Assembly (NCBI RefSeq): GCF_014653195.1
Contig: NZ_BNAH01000002.1
Coordinates: 62,377 to 126,376 of the forward strand
From: Thalassotalea profundi
GTDB lineage: Bacteria > Pseudomonadota > Gammaproteobacteria > Enterobacterales > Alteromonadaceae
DNA: 64,000 bases
Direction: 5' to 3'
Part shown: piece by piece, positions 7,542 through 16,460 of the stretch
Layout: every line of letters starts with the position of its first letter
Position numbering within the stretch: position 1 is the stretch's first letter
Notes under the pieces: model-generated
What the model was told of the DNA's origin: nothing
Databases searched by the model: none
The model's input: only the letters and a program-made list of their open reading frames with translations
Translations under genes and position numbers: made by a program

Positions 7542-9260
7542 CTAGATCATAAACAACTTGTTATTTTGAGATAGTGATAGAACCTGATATTCAGGTTTAT
7601 GCAATTTTGAAGGTAGCTTATCTCGAAGAATTGGCACCACTAATTGGCAATTTGTATTTATGACTTCTCTAACCAATCCATTTATCTGATTGTCATCAAC
7701 CACTTCCATTTGATCGTGTAAAATAAAATGTAAACTTTTAATCTGCTGCTCATCAGCGAATCGAATGTAAGCAAGGTCAAAAGCAGCTATCTCACCTTTC
7801 TTTTTTCCTGTCCCTGTTTGTCCATTTAGTGAGTCGATATATAACTTATAAAAATACTGAGAAGAGTTACTTTTCTGTTCGAATGTTGCACTCATTACAA
7901 ACTGCTCACCATAGAGCTTGTTTGATATATCAGAGAAATAAGTATTGAAAGAGGCCACTCGTTTTTGGATTAATCCATCTAGACCGCCTATAGATTCATC
8001 AATTAATTTGAGATCACTGTCAATATCATCCAATTTCGCTTTAGAGTCTTGTAACTGAGATAATTTTTCTTCTAATGTCCCTTTACGTTCATACTTTGCA
8101 TTTAGTTCTTTAATTATTTCTTCTAATTCTTTATGTATATCAGCTTTACGTAATTTATCAGCATAAACAACTTCTTCACTCAAATTAAACTGTATTTCAG
8201 TATTAATTTTTATAAGTTGTTCTTGTATATTAGGCAACTCCTCAGTCACAAAGCTAATTTTTTCCAAAATCATTTGGTTATGAAAAGCGACTGTCTCCTC
8301 ATACGTTTTTTGTATATTAGGGAGCAATACATTAGCTTGAGCATACAGTTCTGGCAGTAAAGAAACTTCGTCATTTGCCAGGTTATTTTCCAATTCTTTT
8401 CGACTTTCTTCTATAAGCTCTTTTCGTAAATTGAGCTGGCTTTGTTCATTATTGAGAGAATTCAGCTTAGCCCTAATACCATTTAATGTATTTAAATCGG
8501 CCTCATAATTTTCATTTATATTACAACTTTTCTTCTTATGCTCTAAAGCCTCAATATCGTGCTCTACAATTGCTATAAACTGTGAAATTTTTGACTCGCT
8601 GTTTTCTTTTCTCAAGCGAGTGTACAACTTATTTTCAAAGTTTCTTTCTTCAATAAGGCGTCTTTTTTTCTCTGCATCTGGATAAGGGACACCAAGCCAA
8701 AATAAATATAATGCTTCGTATTCTTCCGCTTTACCAAAATTACCGAGTACCCTAACAGTATTCTCTAGTCGCTCAGCTTCATCCCTGATATTTTTAGCTT
8801 TTAGTTGCTTAAACGTTGGCTTTTCATCTTCGTAACCAAACACAAGTTTTTTGAGCGTCGTATCAAAATCTTTCAACTTCACTGACTGCCCATCTATTTC
8901 AATCAACTTTCTTGATTTAGATAAAAAATTTCGTCTGATTTCTATTTGCCTTGAACAAGGATCGTTAAGCTCATCTATTAGTTTTAAGGTAATTACGACT
9001 TGTTTATCAATTAAGAAGTTTTTGACCTCTTCATTTATGTTGTTTTTGAACTCTTTACTCTGATAAATGTTTTTATCACTTCCACCCAAACAAAAATTTA
9101 TAAGGCGTAACACCGTCGTTTTACCAACATTATTTCCAGTTTGAGTTTCTTCTGTTTCTGAGAGCTTTGTCTCATCTACAATAAAATTAATCCCTTTATG
9201 GAATACAATATCTCGGACAATATGTCCTTCACTTTCTATTGTTAACGATTTTAAGAACAT
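7542..9260 (-). CDS. ABC three-component (ABC-3C) system SMC-like ATPase, DUF2326 family
   Basis: This 572-residue protein has an N-terminal ATPase half with Walker A GNNVGKTT (about 42-49) and the following LRLINFCLGG typical of DUF2326. A long coiled coil spans about 190-440. The C-terminal half contains GEIAAFDLAYIRFAD and LHFILHDQMEVVDD, which I read as the signature and Walker B regions. DUF2326 ATPases belong to the ABC-3C conflict systems described by computational genomics, in which ATPase, middle component and effector genes are linked. Here it is the third gene of a minus-strand operon, overlapping the middle-component gene by 10 bp. A role in anti-phage or anti-plasmid defence is inferred from the family. 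Confidence 0.8.
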   Translation of the reverse strand: MFLKSLTIESEGHIVRDIVFHKGINFIVDETKLSETEETQTGNNVGKTTVLRLINFCLGGSDKNIYQSKEFKNNINEEVKNFLIDKQVVITLKLIDELNDPCSRQIEIRRNFLSKSRKLIEIDGQSVKLKDFDTTLKKLVFGYEDEKPTFKQLKAKNIRDEAERLENTVRVLGNFGKAEEYEALYLFWLGVPYPDAEKKRRLIEERNFENKLYTRLRKENSESKISQFIAIVEHDIEALEHKKKSCNINENYEADLNTLNGIRAKLNSLNNEQSQLNLRKELIEESRKELENNLANDEVSLLPELYAQANVLLPNIQKTYEETVAFHNQMILEKISFVTEELPNIQEQLIKINTEIQFNLSEEVVYADKLRKADIHKELEEIIKELNAKYERKGTLEEKLSQLQDSKAKLDDIDSDLKLIDESIGGLDGLIQKRVASFNTYFSDISNKLYGEQFVMSATFEQKSNSSQYFYKLYIDSLNGQTGTGKKKGEIAAFDLAYIRFADEQQIKSLHFILHDQMEVVDDNQINGLVREVINTNCQLVVPILRDKLPSKLHKPEYQVLSLSQNNKLFMI

Positions 9261-9478
9261 ATTTCTATTGTACCCTTTTCACTTTTTATTGCGCCTAAAA
9301 GATAAAGCCAATCTAATGTTAAAACGAAAAGCATGAGGGATATATTTTCTTGATCTTTTATTTCGCTGTAAGTATCAAAAAAATCAGCTACCCCTCCATT
9401 GTTAGATAATACTTCAAGTGTTTTGGCTCCTAAGTAATACAATTGCCTTTGAGGGTGACTATCTGAATTAAGAATCAT
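9251..9478 (-). CDS. ABC-3C middle component (MC6-like)
   Basis: This 75-residue protein contains HPQRQLYYLGAKTLEVL near the N terminus and a winged-helix-like C-terminal half (LFVLTLDWLYLLGAIKSEKGTIE). The pattern hP-x-x-x-LYY-G is what I recall for middle component 6 of ABC-three-component systems, which links the ATPase to the effector. It overlaps both neighbours (11 bp with the HNH gene upstream and 10 bp with the ATPase gene downstream), as expected for a co-translated complex. Confidence 0.7.
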   Translation of the reverse strand: MILNSDSHPQRQLYYLGAKTLEVLSNNGGVADFFDTYSEIKDQENISLMLFVLTLDWLYLLGAIKSEKGTIEICS

Positions 9479-10295
9479 TAGCAGGCTCCTCTAAGATCTT
9501 ACAGCGCATAAACCCATCAACTACAATTATTGAAATGCCAAACTCTAGTTCTTCAAAAGTAATACTTAGGTCATTGTTCGCACTGTCATCAATAGCTTCA
9601 TGTAATTTTTGACAGACAGCATCAATAAGCTTATCTGCATTTTTTCTAATGTTAGTTAATGTATTATCACCGTTTAAATATTCACCTTGAGATTGCAGAT
9701 AAAAATGATGAATTATTTTTAGTACGGCTTGTTTTTTAGGACTTCCTGCTCGCTCTAACTCTGAATACAATGCATTAATCTTACCTTGATATACCCCATA
9801 GCTTCTTAAAAGAGGTTTATTAAGAACAACATTGTTATAACTGATTTTATTTTCTATAGAAAAACTGTTTTTTACAGGTAAACTTTCGAGTTCGTCTATA
9901 TCAACAGTTGATATTTTATTTATCACTTCAGTTATTAATGAAGGTCTTTTACTAAAAGACTTTTCAATATCAATTCTTTTAGCCATTTCTAACTGATGGT
10001 CTTTTTTCATTTTTTGCAAGACATCAACTGTATAAATCGATTCATCATTTGTTACACCATGATGGGGAGGACATAACAGAATCAAATTATTATAATCAGC
10101 TCGTTGTTTATCTGTCATATTACTATTCCAACGCTGCCCACCTTCTTCCGCAGCTTCAATATGACATATATTAGAGTGCAAAGCTGAAGTCTCATCACTC
10201 ATTTCTTTTTCACACCCAGGAAAAGAACATTTATTCCTTGCTAAACCAAATAACCGTTTTATTGTTTTGTCTGTATAATCACGTGATTTTGACAT
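9468..10295 (-). CDS. ABC-3C effector with HNH nuclease domain
   Basis: This 275-residue protein has an N-terminal HNH/zinc nuclease fold: CSFPGC (Cys23, Cys28), CHIEAA (Cys44, His45) and NLILLCPPHHGVTND (Asn70, Cys75, His78, His79). A C-terminal helical domain (about 140-270; KAVLKIIHHFYLQSQGEY) resembles ABC-3C C-terminal domains that couple effectors to the complex. It probably cuts DNA when the DUF2326 ATPase senses invading DNA. It is the first gene of the ABC-3C operon proper, 38 bp after the small XRE-like gene. Confidence 0.75.
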   Translation of the reverse strand: MSKSRDYTDKTIKRLFGLARNKCSFPGCEKEMSDETSALHSNICHIEAAEEGGQRWNSNMTDKQRADYNNLILLCPPHHGVTNDESIYTVDVLQKMKKDHQLEMAKRIDIEKSFSKRPSLITEVINKISTVDIDELESLPVKNSFSIENKISYNNVVLNKPLLRSYGVYQGKINALYSELERAGSPKKQAVLKIIHHFYLQSQGEYLNGDNTLTNIRKNADKLIDAVCQKLHEAIDDSANNDLSITFEELEFGISIIVVDGFMRCKILEEPANDS

Positions 10296-10333
10296 TAACT
10301 ATTCCATCCATATATTGCTTGTTTTCGTTCCAA

Positions 10334-10615
10334 CTAAAACAATGTTTCCTGTGGACTTCCTCCAAACTTTCCTAATTTAGCATTACCTCTAACCTTCCGA
10401 GCTTGAATATCTATAGTTGCCAAAACACTACGATAATCAACCCCTTTCTCTTCCATTTCTCCAATCAAGGCAGCTATCACACCTAGCTCATTCGGCACTT
10501 TGCCTTTACTAGCGTTATTAGTAATCGAATTAGGGTTTTTCTTTAGTAATTCAGCAAACTCCTTAGCTGTAGTTCCTGCTTTACCTAGGAGCCTAGTGAA
10601 TTCTTTATAAGTCAT
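10334..10615 (-). CDS. Small XRE-like helix-turn-helix regulator
   Basis: This 93-residue protein begins MTYKEFTRLLGKAGTTAKEFAELLKKNPNSITNNASKGKVPNELGV, a helix-turn-helix with the AGLTxKEFAxLLxxNPNSISNY pattern seen in phage and defence-island regulators. It has a good ribosome-binding site (GAGG, 5 bp before ATG). It lies upstream of, and co-directional with, the ABC-3C genes and divergent from the Wadjet-like operon. It faces a 234-bp region rich in dyads, so it probably autoregulates the ABC-3C operon and perhaps both operons. Confidence 0.65.
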   Translation of the reverse strand: MTYKEFTRLLGKAGTTAKEFAELLKKNPNSITNNASKGKVPNELGVIAALIGEMEEKGVDYRSVLATIDIQARKVRGNAKLGKFGGSPQETLF

Positions 10616-10644
10616 ATTACCTCAATGTTTAGCTAACGCTCATA

Positions 10645-10693
10645 TCAAAAACCATATTTTAATGTGTAATATACATTAAAATATGGTTTTTGA
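10645..10693. promoter_or_regulatory. Large perfect inverted repeat between the divergent defence operons
   Basis: Two 21-bp perfectly complementary arms (10645-10665 and 10673-10693; core CATATTTTAATGT / ACATTAAAATATG) flank a 7-base loop. It is flanked by two copies of the octamer TTAGCTAA (10629-10636 and 10733-10740). It lies 30 bp upstream of the XRE-like gene and about 157 bp before the SMC gene. It is probably an operator for the XRE-like or WYL regulator. It lies upstream of both genes, so it is an unlikely terminator. Confidence 0.6.
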
Positions 10694-10713
10694 AAAGATG
10701 ATGAAAAAATCAA

Positions 10714-10728
10714 TAATTGATTCAATTA
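10714..10728. promoter_or_regulatory. 15-bp palindrome, candidate operator
   Basis: TAATTGA-T-TCAATTA is a perfect odd palindrome between the two larger dyads of this intergenic region. The size is typical of a dimeric HTH operator. AT-richness raises the chance of coincidence. Confidence 0.35.
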
Positions 10729-10759
10729 ATGGTTAGCTAAATTTAAATACAATATATAC

Positions 10760-10800
10760 GATAAAACATCATATGACAATTTGACATATGATGTTTTATC
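10760..10800. promoter_or_regulatory. 16-bp-arm inverted repeat overlapping the promoter of the Wadjet-like operon
   Basis: GATAAAACATCATATG (10760-10775) and its exact complement CATATGATGTTTTATC (10785-10800) are separated by 9 bases. The repeat overlaps a good -35 box (TTGACA, 10781-10786), so a bound protein would block transcription. The WYL regulator encoded at the end of the operon is the natural candidate ligand. Confidence 0.6.
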
Positions 10801-10809
10801 ATATTAAAT
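10781..10809 (+). promoter_or_regulatory. Candidate sigma-70 promoter of the Wadjet-like operon
   Basis: TTGACA at 10781-10786, a 17-bp spacer and TTAAAT at 10804-10809 precede the SMC gene start (10850). The -35 box lies within the inverted repeat at 10760-10800. A second TTGACA at 10809-10814 has no convincing -10 partner. Confidence 0.5.
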
Positions 10810-10849
10810 TGACACTATGTTTATTTAATTAAAAATATTTGAGTGTCCT

Positions 10850-13800
10850 ATGCAAGAAGGGTTTTATGGATTAATACGTATCATGCTTATTGATAGTTTT
10901 CTGCCAAAGCGTACGTATGAAATTAATTTAGCAGGTAATACTAATATCACTGGTGATAACGGATTAGGAAAGACGAGCTTGATTAAGCTGCCTGTAATTT
11001 TCTACGGTGCCAACCCTGCAGATGTTAATATAAAAGAGAATAAAGAAACAAACTATAAAGGTTTTAGTGGACGATACCTTCCCAGAGACGGTTCTTACGT
11101 TATTTTCGAATATGCCACCAAACATGAAAAAAAATGCGTTGTATTTTTGCCAGACGCAAACTCCGAAGAAGGTATTTGTCGTTATTTTATAGATAGCCCT
11201 TATAAGCATGACCTCTTTTTTGACAATACTGGAGATTCGCCTAGGAGTCGCGGAGCCTTTTTACAGCAGCTAGAACTTAAAGGTATCGAAAAATATAGAC
11301 CAAAGTCATTCACTGAATATCGAACGATTCTACTTGATGGCACTCAAACCAAGCAGCTGCAATTTTCTATGGTTCCTCGAGGTGCTAGACTCTCCAAACT
11401 ACATAGTTTGTTCATAGGTATGCTGAATCGAAGTGCCGATTTTTCAGTGTTAGGGCGTATAATTTCTGATTGGGCACATAGCGACATTCCTATAGATGCT
11501 ACTGAAGCCCTTGAAAAGTTTAAGTTGGATAAAACACAATTAAGAAGTTGGCTAAACGACTATCGTTCCCAAGTACTATTTAATAAGTTAGTTGAATCTT
11601 TAGGCTTCGAAAAATTTCAGGAACACTACGAACAGCTAAAAGAATCTACAGCACAGTTATTAGAAACTCAACATTATGCGATCAAACGTGGCAAGCAGCT
11701 ATCGGAAGAATTCAAAGTTAAAAATAATGAATTTGAACAACAGCATATTAATTTAAAAAACGAAGAAAAAGCAATCAATAGACTATTTAACGAGGCTTGT
11801 ACTAATGTTGACACAGAAGAAAAAGAAAATACCCGTATTGCTTCTGAGATCAGCACACTAGAGACTAGACATAAAGCATATTTAAGCAAATTAGGTGATG
11901 ATTACAAAACTCGGCTCAGCCAATTAGAAAAATATTCAACGGAAAAGCAGCAACTAGAATCACAGTTAAACTCACTAAAATCTGCTTCTACAAATATTCA
12001 ATCAGACTTTGATAGATTAACTTCAGAAACTAAAATTGCTCACACAAAACTGATTAGTAAATTCGAAAAAGAATTAACTGACGCCAAGCTCGAAAATACC
12101 ACGAACATAGGGAAGATAAACAGTGAATCGAGCGCCAAGCGTTCATCTCTAGAAACAGAAGTACAGAAAAGCAAAGATGTACTAAATGAAAAAAAGCGCC
12201 AATACGAGATAAATTCTGCTCAACTCAATAATACAATTAAGAATCCCTTTATTAACAATGAGTTAGTAGATATTTTAGAAAATACTGAAATTGCATATGA
12301 AATAGCATCGACTGCAAGAGAAGAACTGCAAGACAAATCAGATGCAATTGAATCAGCTTACCATGACGCTAAATCTTTATTTAATGATATTAATAATGAG
12401 ATGGAAGGTGTCGGCAGACAACTAGATGAAGTCGTCATGGAATTGGCCGATGTTCAAGCTGCGCTCAACGCACACGACGATAGCTTGCTGGTATATTTGA
12501 AGAACCATGTACCTGATTGGAATCGTACATTTGGTAAAGTATTTAATTATAAGGCTTTATTAAACAGAAAGTTAACCCCAGAGAAAGTCAATAATAATCA
12601 TGATGTTGCTTTTGGAATATCTCTGGATGTAAATGCTATACCCGATTCAGATGCATTTAATGTTGAAGATTTAGGTGAAAAAGAACAAATTTTGTTGGAA
12701 GAACAAACTGAACTGGAATTAAATTTAGAGCGACTAGACAAAGAGCTAAATTCAGCTAACACAAAATTATTGGAAGCAAAGTCAGCTCTTGAAGAGCATA
12801 AAAGAGAAAAACGCCAAAATAAACGTAATTTAACAGAAAGCAAAAATAACAGGGAAAGTGCAAGAAAACAGGTAAATAAAGAAAAGAGGCAGTTAATCTC
12901 TGATGCCAAAGTTGAATTAGAAAAACTTAATGATGAATTGATACCTCAACTTCAGACTGAATATAGTCGACTTAATGACGATTACAAGGAGAAGCTAGTA
13001 AGAATAAATAATGACGAAGAGGCAAAAATAGCATCTATAAATCAGACGTTTAAAAACACTAATAAGCGACTTGAACTAGAAACTAAAAAAGCTAACGAAA
13101 ACAACAGTAATCGACTAAAAGAACTTAAAGTACATAGAGATAACAGGCTGAATGATGCTGGGGTTGATGCATCATTAGTTTCTAGCCTTGAAAAGCAAAT
13201 TGATGATATTCAAAAAGAAGTTACAACTCTTACAGAGCTTAAGCAAATATTTGAAGCCTTTGAACAGTTTAGATCGGGAGATTATTCTAATCATGCAAAG
13301 TTTATTATTGATAAAAATAATTCCGATGATGCTCTAAAGCTTAAGAGAGAAAAGAAAGCAGATCTTTATAAAGCGCTTTCAGAAAAAAGAAGGGAAATAG
13401 ATTATCTTCACAAAGAATTACAGCGCATTAAAAATGATACCGAATCAGCGTTGTCCAAATATCAATTTATCGTGGATGATTCATCACAATATGAGCTTTC
13501 AAACGCAGACAATATTAGTGTGAAATTTGATGAAAAATTAACAGCTCAAGATATTAAAAGGCGATATGAAAACTATAAAGATACCTATACAACTACCAAA
13601 AAGCTACTTGCAAGTAACCTTAAGCATTTCCGTGTCTTCTTTAATCGTGATTTAGTAAAAGGCACACCTATATACGATTATTGGATTTCCCAAGATCACA
13701 GTGAAGACAGGATCCTTACAACTGCTTTGGTCGTCATTAGTTACAAAACTGACGGACACCAAGATAATGACATCAAAAGCTTAAAACATGCACTAAATCA

Positions 13801-14569
13801 ACTAGATAAACTAAACAGTTTTATTACTTACATCTCTAATTTTGCCAACAAAATGCGATTTTTTAATCAACAACTAGACAAACATATGGAGCAAGTTACT
13901 GAGTTTGATTCACTAAAATCACTCACAGCTAATTTGCAGTTTACGCTAGCAAATGAGAGTACTTATAAGGATATGAAAGCCTTAAGTGACAAATATACGG
14001 AATATAAAGAAGGCGAACGCGGCACATTTACTTTGGGTGACTCTGCAAAACCAGAATTACCTCCTGAGTGGTTATTCTCATCAATCGAAGACTTTATTGA
14101 AAATTCCAATGACACACTAAATATCAAAGATTTGGCACAGTACATTGACTTTAGAATCACGTTTAATGATAAAGGTGAAACTCGAGATATCAGGACAGCA
14201 AAATTCCTTAAAGAGGCATCTTCTAATGCCCTTTCCTATTTGGTTTTAGTTGTATTGTTTGTAGGTTTTGTCAACATGATACGGCAATCAGAAAAGGTTA
14301 CGCTTACCTGGGCGGTGGACGAACTTTTGGATATTCATGCAAATAATATAGAACGATTATTAGAGCTACTTAGTGCTAATGACATTAATATTATCAGTGC
14401 ATGTCCTGGGGTAGATGAGCTTGTATTTAACTTGTTCGATAATACCTATGAACTCTTTGAAGAATCTACTGGAAGTATTGTACTTCGTGACTATGATGAA
14501 AATTCCTCTGATGATGACATTGTTCACCTGCTAACTAAATTGTCCAATGATAGCGAGGTGACTTTATGA
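10850..14569 (+). CDS. jetC: Wadjet/MukB-like SMC ATPase (JetC-like)
   Basis: This 1239-residue SMC-family protein has Walker A GDNGLGKTS at 35-43. Two very long coiled-coil arms are rich in K, E, L and N (about 270-480 and 610-850). The C-terminal head has SSNALSYLVLVVLF (signature-like) and VTLTWAVDELLDIHANN (Walker B with D-E). Wadjet condensins (JetABC) extrude plasmid DNA and hand it to the JetD nuclease. Here the ATPase gene is first in a tightly overlapping five-gene operon, and its stop overlaps the next start (ATGA). I place the start at ATG 10850; the ribosome-binding site is weak. Assignment rests on architecture and neighbours. Confidence 0.75.
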   Translation: MQEGFYGLIRIMLIDSFLPKRTYEINLAGNTNITGDNGLGKTSLIKLPVIFYGANPADVNIKENKETNYKGFSGRYLPRDGSYVIFEYATKHEKKCVVFLPDANSEEGICRYFIDSPYKHDLFFDNTGDSPRSRGAFLQQLELKGIEKYRPKSFTEYRTILLDGTQTKQLQFSMVPRGARLSKLHSLFIGMLNRSADFSVLGRIISDWAHSDIPIDATEALEKFKLDKTQLRSWLNDYRSQVLFNKLVESLGFEKFQEHYEQLKESTAQLLETQHYAIKRGKQLSEEFKVKNNEFEQQHINLKNEEKAINRLFNEACTNVDTEEKENTRIASEISTLETRHKAYLSKLGDDYKTRLSQLEKYSTEKQQLESQLNSLKSASTNIQSDFDRLTSETKIAHTKLISKFEKELTDAKLENTTNIGKINSESSAKRSSLETEVQKSKDVLNEKKRQYEINSAQLNNTIKNPFINNELVDILENTEIAYEIASTAREELQDKSDAIESAYHDAKSLFNDINNEMEGVGRQLDEVVMELADVQAALNAHDDSLLVYLKNHVPDWNRTFGKVFNYKALLNRKLTPEKVNNNHDVAFGISLDVNAIPDSDAFNVEDLGEKEQILLEEQTELELNLERLDKELNSANTKLLEAKSALEEHKREKRQNKRNLTESKNNRESARKQVNKEKRQLISDAKVELEKLNDELIPQLQTEYSRLNDDYKEKLVRINNDEEAKIASINQTFKNTNKRLELETKKANENNSNRLKELKVHRDNRLNDAGVDASLVSSLEKQIDDIQKEVTTLTELKQIFEAFEQFRSGDYSNHAKFIIDKNNSDDALKLKREKKADLYKALSEKRREIDYLHKELQRIKNDTESALSKYQFIVDDSSQYELSNADNISVKFDEKLTAQDIKRRYENYKDTYTTTKKLLASNLKHFRVFFNRDLVKGTPIYDYWISQDHSEDRILTTALVVISYKTDGHQDNDIKSLKHALNQLDKLNSFITYISNFANKMRFFNQQLDKHMEQVTEFDSLKSLTANLQFTLANESTYKDMKALSDKYTEYKEGERGTFTLGDSAKPELPPEWLFSSIEDFIENSNDTLNIKDLAQYIDFRITFNDKGETRDIRTAKFLKEASSNALSYLVLVVLFVGFVNMIRQSEKVTLTWAVDELLDIHANNIERLLELLSANDINIISACPGVDELVFNLFDNTYELFEESTGSIVLRDYDENSSDDDIVHLLTKLSNDSEVTL

Positions 14570-15195
14570 ACTATGCAAGTAGGATTACTCAACATTTGTT
14601 AGAAGGTAAATTGATATGTGCATACGAAACCAAGGAAGATTTTCAGCGATTAACGCAAAATGAAGATATTAGAGAGCGAGTTGAATCAACTTTATTTAAT
14701 CTAGATAGGCGACTACAAACGCTTGAAAGTGGCAATGCATTTTATGCAGTGCGTAATTCTCTAGATACCAGTGCACAGCAAGATGCCAGACGATTTTTCA
14801 GTGATTTGATTTCAAAAGCACGCGAAGAGTTAGCATGGATGGATTTATTGGCTGAAAGTACGCAGCAAGAAACATTTGTACAAGCAGGGAACCTTATCAG
14901 TTATTCCGATGTAATTCATGCAATTGATTATAACCAATCCTTACAACAAAAACTTAGGGAACTACTAAAAGTTAACAATGAGGCATCAATTGTATTACTA
15001 GTTTCTAAGCTTTTTGAGCGCTTAAAACAGCGAGGAATAGTCATTGAGGAAAGTGCTCGTAATAATCAGTATCGCTTTACTAGCCGATTAGAGTTAATTC
15101 AACAAGCGCTTGTATTTGTCGCAATGCATAATATGTTACATACCGAACCCAACGAAAATCACGATTCAGCAAAAAGTCAGCAGAGGATGCTTTAA
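14566..15195 (+). CDS. jetB: MukE/MksE-like subunit (JetB-like)
   Basis: This 209-residue protein is predicted to be mostly helical with winged-helix segments (VLLVSKLFERLKQRGIVIEESARNN, then YRFTSRLELIQQALVF near the C terminus), as expected for MukE/MksE/JetB regulators that bind the kleisin. It overlaps the SMC gene by 4 bp and ends 2 bp before the next gene. No catalytic motif is seen. The call depends mainly on position between an SMC gene and a kleisin-like gene. Confidence 0.6.
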   Translation: MNYASRITQHLLEGKLICAYETKEDFQRLTQNEDIRERVESTLFNLDRRLQTLESGNAFYAVRNSLDTSAQQDARRFFSDLISKAREELAWMDLLAESTQQETFVQAGNLISYSDVIHAIDYNQSLQQKLRELLKVNNEASIVLLVSKLFERLKQRGIVIEESARNNQYRFTSRLELIQQALVFVAMHNMLHTEPNENHDSAKSQQRML

Positions 15196-15197
15196 AA

Positions 15198-16460
15198 ATG
15201 GTTAGTAAACATCCCGTTGTTTCTCTCATTGAAAAGCTATATCAATCGCGAGATATTGTAGCTGAATTATATGATGCTGATGACATATTACAGCTAAATA
15301 TACCTGATAAAAGAACCCAAAATCTTGTTAATAATTTAGTCAATGCTCAATTTATTGTCCCTTCTGGAACGGACAATTATTCTCTTGATACAGATCTTAC
15401 ACGTATCATCGACAAGGGGCTTAGGCAAGACACCATATCCTATCTTCATTCTGACATTGGTGGAGAAGTCGCAAAAATTAGGCAGTCTTTTATAACCTAC
15501 GCCAATATAGGCCCAGGCACACATGATGAAGTGCGTCGAAAAAATAAAAGAGAATTGATTAAACTATTTCTTGCTCTGTCACATCGTTTCAATAGTACGG
15601 CAGAGGAATTGTTTAGGCGTACACAAGTTAATTTTGGACGAACCGATTATTCAAGAGCGAGAGCACTAGAAAACAAATACTACCTAGAAGAGCTAGAGAA
15701 ACTTAAAAGTAGTTATCATGAAGTAATTACATTATTAGATGCAGATGAGTTTCATCAGGAAGCGCTTATTGATGACCTAGTCACTACATTTAAAGGGAGG
15801 ACAATGCAGTTTTTTGACAAAGTAGGACAAACGCTTTCACTGCTAAAAGCTTTCGCTTATAGAGAGCGTAAACAAGAGGAAAAAACTAAGTTAATGCGCA
15901 GACTCATTAAGCACTTAGATGATAATCCTACATTATTATTTGATGATACTATTGAGGCTGGTGGAGAGTTAAATGAGTTTGCTCTTCCTAAAGCTATTTG
16001 TATGGATAGTACACCTGACCTTGCTAATCCAACTCATCTAGATAGCTACTTATCAATATTAGAAAAACTTAAAAAAACTCTTAAACCCAAAGAGAGTTTT
16101 AAACGCTCGAGGAGTTCATGTGATACCTCCAAAATTCCCAAAAAAGAACATTTTCTAACGTTGTCTGATAAATTACTGAAACAGATGATTTTACATGTAC
16201 TTAAATTGAACAAGCCAACCAAAGCTTCAGACATACTAAAGTACTTCGATCCAAATAATGAGCTTCCCCCTCAGCTTTGGAATTATACAATCCTTCACGC
16301 TTTCTTCACTAGGCGAAAGGTTCACGGGCACGCAATAACAAAGCATCTTCAACATAAACCTATCTATGCAGAATTCTCTAAATTATCAGGTAATAGACAT
16401 GTTAAAGACGCAATTATTGCCCCCAAAAGGCTACCAAAGGAATTTTTAGAAAATGTCTAG
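15198..16460 (+). CDS. jetA: MukF/MksF-like kleisin (JetA-like)
   Basis: This 420-residue protein has an N-terminal winged-helix-like region (about 1-75) and a long helical middle (about 100-260, e.g. RRKNKRELIKLFLALSHRFN and RERKQEEKTKLMRRLIKHLD). A C-terminal DNA-binding-like segment follows at about 310-420. This matches the kleisin layout of MukF, MksF and JetA. It overlaps the Toprim gene downstream by 8 bp. In typical Wadjet operons as I recall them the kleisin gene comes first; here it follows the MukE-like and SMC genes, a reversed order. Confidence 0.6.
   Translation: MVSKHPVVSLIEKLYQSRDIVAELYDADDILQLNIPDKRTQNLVNNLVNAQFIVPSGTDNYSLDTDLTRIIDKGLRQDTISYLHSDIGGEVAKIRQSFITYANIGPGTHDEVRRKNKRELIKLFLALSHRFNSTAEELFRRTQVNFGRTDYSRARALENKYYLEELEKLKSSYHEVITLLDADEFHQEALIDDLVTTFKGRTMQFFDKVGQTLSLLKAFAYRERKQEEKTKLMRRLIKHLDDNPTLLFDDTIEAGGELNEFALPKAICMDSTPDLANPTHLDSYLSILEKLKKTLKPKESFKRSRSSCDTSKIPKKEHFLTLSDKLLKQMILHVLKLNKPTKASDILKYFDPNNELPPQLWNYTILHAFFTRRKVHGHAITKHLQHKPIYAEFSKLSGNRHVKDAIIAPKRLPKEFLENV

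Noticed and set aside
10645..10693. Large inverted repeat as an intrinsic terminator
   Set aside because: It lies upstream of both divergent genes, so no transcript ends there; an operator is more likely.
12598..12909. 103-codon frame on the - strand inside the SMC gene
   Set aside because: It is the complement of coiled-coil coding sequence, with low-complexity Ser/Leu composition and no ribosome-binding site.
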